Source of the DNA: CAVUEG01 sp963740525
Lineage (GTDB): Bacteria > Actinomycetota > Actinomycetes > Propionibacteriales > Nocardioidaceae
Direction: 5' to 3'
Assembly: GCA_963740525.1 (NCBI GenBank)
Contig: CAVUEG010000010.1
Location: 186,001 to 250,000 of the forward strand
DNA length: 64,000 nt
Of this stretch, positions 62,138 to 64,000 are shown one piece after another. The translations under genes were made by a program, and so were the position numbers. Under the pieces are notes generated by a model that saw only the letters and a list, made by a program, of their open reading frames with translations, did not search any database and was not told where the DNA came from. Numbering within the stretch: the first letter of the stretch is position 1; each line of letters starts with the position of its first letter.

Positions 62138-63534
62138 CCACCCTCGAGGCCTCCCGGACCCGGCGCCGGCTGCCTGACCTCGGGCGGCGTGCCCGTCGCG
62201 ACGCGTCAGTCCGGCTGGCCGCCGGCTCGGGTCTGTGGCTCAGTCTCCTGCTGGTCACCTACTGGTGGGTGGCCGACCGTGGCCTCCAGGATCTCTTCCA
62301 CCTCGCCGACGGGCTGACCTCCCTCGGTCGCATCAGCGGCCTGGTGGCCTCGGTACTGCTGCTCGCCCAGGTGATCTTGATGTCCCGGCTCCCGATCCTC
62401 GAACGGGCCTACGGCCAGGACCGGCTCGTCGCGATCCACCGGATCGTCGGGTTCACCTCGTTCAACCTGATGCTCGCCCACATCGTGGCCATCACGCTCG
62501 GGTACGGCGCAGGGAAGCTCGACTCCGCACCGGCGACCTTCTGGAACCTCACCGTGGACTACCCGGGCATGCTGCTCGCGCTCGCCGGTACGGCGGCACT
62601 GGTCATGGTCGTGGCCACGAGCATCAGGGCAGCCCGGCGCAGGCTGCGCTACGAGTCATGGCACCTGATGCATCTCTACGCCTACCTCGGGGTCGGCCTC
62701 GCGCTCCCACACCAGCTCTGGACCGGCCAGCAGTTCACCAGCTCCCCCGCGAAGACGGTCTTCTGGTGGACGGCCTGGGCCCTGGCCGCCGCCACGGTCG
62801 TCTGCTGGCGTCTCGGCGTGCCCCTGGTCGTCAACCTGCGCCACCGGCTCCGGGTCGCCGCGATCATCGACGAGGGTGACGGAGTCCGCTCGGTCGTCGT
62901 CACCGGACGACGTCTCGGCGCGATGAAGGTCGAAGCCGGCCAGTTCTTCACCTTCCGGTTCCTGAGCGGCCGCGGCTGGTCCAGGGGCAACCCCTACTCG
63001 CTCTCCGCCGCCCCGGACGGGCGCAGCCTGCGCATCACGGTGCAGGAGGTGGGAGACGGGAGCCGGCTGACCTCCTCGCTGCGGCCGGGAACCAGGGTTC
63101 TCGTCGAGGGACCGTACGGCCGGTTGACGGCCCGACCCCGGACCCGCCACCGGGTCGCGTTCATCGGGGCCGGTGTCGGCATCACCCCTCTACGCTCACT
63201 GGCCGAGGGGCTGGCGTACGCCCCGGGCGATGCCGTCTACCTCGAGCGGTTCACCGACGTCCCCCTGTTCGCCGCCGAGCTCGACACCCTGGCCGCACAC
63301 CGCGGGCTCCGGGTGCTGCGGCTCCCGGGCCGGCGCCGTACCCCCGACTCTTGGCTCGGCTCTGGCGTCGGGAAGGCCGACGACCTGACCGCCCTGCGGT
63401 ACTGGGTTCCCGACGTCGCCGAGCGCGACGTCTACGTCTGCGGGCCCGAGCCATGGACCTCTCTCGTCTGCTCCACCTTGAGGGCGGCCGGACTGCCCGA
63501 CGACCAACTCCATCTCGAGACGTTTGCGTGGTGA
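62134..63534 (+). CDS. ferric reductase-like flavocytochrome (oxidoreductase)
   Basis: The 466-residue membrane protein has six hydrophobic segments (about residues 28-48, 65-88, 100-120, 140-162, 175-192 and 208-230) in a ferric-reductase/NOX-type heme domain. Likely heme histidines are in LVAIHRIVGF, NLMLAHIVAI, WHLMHLYAYLG and LALPHQLWTG. The cytoplasmic part has the FAD motif SRGNPYSLSAAPDG and NAD-binding VAFIGAGVGITPLRSL and VYVCGPEPW. It should move electrons from NAD(P)H through FAD and heme across the membrane. ATG 62134 overlaps the leader peptide. The FMN-binding gene 4 bases downstream is the likely outside acceptor. Confidence 0.9.
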   Translation: MTTLEASRTRRRLPDLGRRARRDASVRLAAGSGLWLSLLLVTYWWVADRGLQDLFHLADGLTSLGRISGLVASVLLLAQVILMSRLPILERAYGQDRLVAIHRIVGFTSFNLMLAHIVAITLGYGAGKLDSAPATFWNLTVDYPGMLLALAGTAALVMVVATSIRAARRRLRYESWHLMHLYAYLGVGLALPHQLWTGQQFTSSPAKTVFWWTAWALAAATVVCWRLGVPLVVNLRHRLRVAAIIDEGDGVRSVVVTGRRLGAMKVEAGQFFTFRFLSGRGWSRGNPYSLSAAPDGRSLRITVQEVGDGSRLTSSLRPGTRVLVEGPYGRLTARPRTRHRVAFIGAGVGITPLRSLAEGLAYAPGDAVYLERFTDVPLFAAELDTLAAHRGLRVLRLPGRRRTPDSWLGSGVGKADDLTALRYWVPDVAERDVYVCGPEPWTSLVCSTLRAAGLPDDQLHLETFAW

Positions 63535-63538
63535 CCTC

Positions 63539-64000
63539 ATGAGACGCATCACCTTCTGGGCGCTGAGCACCCTGTCCGCCCTCGCTCTGCTGTTCGGCTA
63601 CCACACGTCGACCTCGGGGCCGCTGGCCACGAGTGCGGCAGGCTCCGGGCGCTCGTCGAGCTTCAGTGCCAGCGCGCCGCTGACCACCGGGGCCTCGGGC
63701 GGTTCCGGGAGCGGTGGCAACGCGACAGGCTCGGGCTCCGCCACGCCCGACTCGTCCAGTCAGGGCACGAGGCGCGCGGCCCGCACCGTCACCGGGCAGG
63801 TCGCCGAGACCCGCTGGGGCCCGGTCCAGGTGCAGGTCAAGGTGCGCGGCTCCAGGATCTCCGATGTCGCCGTCCTGCAGTACCCGAACGGCAACGGCAC
63901 CGACCAGCAGATCAACTCCTACGCCCTGCCGATCCTGACCCAGGAAACCATCCAGGCCCAGAGCGCGAGCATCGACATGGTCTCGGGGGCGACGTACACC
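63539..64000 (+). CDS. FMN-binding domain protein, N-terminal part (cut by window edge)
   Basis: The first 154 residues of an exported FMN_bind protein are visible. A hydrophobic N-terminus (RRITFWALSTLSALALLFGY) is a signal or anchor, followed by a Ser/Gly/Ala-rich linker (to about residue 80) and the start of the domain, TVTGQVAETRWGPVQVQVKV. The window ends in SIDMVSGATYT, the SGAT motif whose Thr receives covalent FMN from an ApbE transferase in this family. It follows the flavocytochrome by 4 bases, so the two probably form a membrane electron-export chain. An apbE gene may lie beyond the right edge. Confidence 0.88.
   Translation, partial: MRRITFWALSTLSALALLFGYHTSTSGPLATSAAGSGRSSSFSASAPLTTGASGGSGSGGNATGSGSATPDSSSQGTRRAARTVTGQVAETRWGPVQVQVKVRGSRISDVAVLQYPNGNGTDQQINSYALPILTQETIQAQSASIDMVSGATYT

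Overview
The window is a stretch of chromosome from a high-GC Gram-positive bacterium. Gene order and protein sequences point to an actinomycete of the Nocardioides type (Propionibacteriales); that placement is an inference, since no rRNA is present. Nearly everything is core metabolism and information processing, tightly packed on the minus strand with ATGA, GTGA or TGATG overlaps. I see no tRNA or rRNA gene, no insertion sequence, no prophage and no CRISPR array.

Layout (minus-strand genes are transcribed from right to left). 1-1254: a cut DNA-3-methyladenine glycosylase and a plus-strand methyltransferase. 1264-10070: the complete arginine cluster argC-J-B-D-F-R-G-H behind one ArgR-type operator; argD carries a frameshift. 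10089-17400: pheS-pheT, an orphan histidine kinase, an rRNA methyltransferase and infC-rpmI-rplT, headed by a structured infC leader. 17453-21358: a plus-strand accessory patch (DUF1844, PLP enzyme, P-loop kinase, aldose epimerase) with an SseB-like gene on the other strand. 21365-27503: hisE-hisG, then an FMN-riboswitch-controlled riboflavin operon ribD-ribE-ribBA-ribH, and rpe. 27546-36896: rsmB, fmt, def, priA, metK, coaBC, rpoZ, gmk and mihF. 36918-49142: the pyrimidine operon pyrR-pyrB-pyrC-(membrane protein)-carA-carB-pyrD-pyrK-pyrDB-pyrF-(lipoprotein) with a PyrR-type leader. 49174-61959: a flavoprotein reductase, then efp-nusB and the shikimate group aroC-aroK-aroB-aroQ, a prepilin peptidase, aroE, mltG, ruvX, alaS and two small membrane proteins. 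62009-64000: a plus-strand redox pair, a ferric-reductase-like flavocytochrome and an FMN-binding protein cut by the window edge.

The most unusual signals are these. (1) A dispersed tandem repeat has a 16-bp conserved core with an imperfect 13-bp palindrome and an exact 32-bp period; it occurs at three loci, one of them inside the pyrD coding sequence and read in frame. (2) The infC leader combines an intrinsic terminator with an 11-bp perfect inverted repeat that would hide both the Shine-Dalgarno sequence and the AUC start codon. (3) A canonical class 2 dihydroorotate dehydrogenase sits next to a PyrK/PyrDB pair that has lost key catalytic and nucleotide-binding residues. (4) Two palindromes flank a terminator-like hairpin at the 3' end of aroQ. 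(5) A TCACAGC-N4-TCACAGC direct repeat, matching the PhoP-box pattern, precedes a 14-codon leader frame overlapping the flavocytochrome gene. Apparent indels in argD and rsmB may be assembly errors and should be checked before any biological reading.
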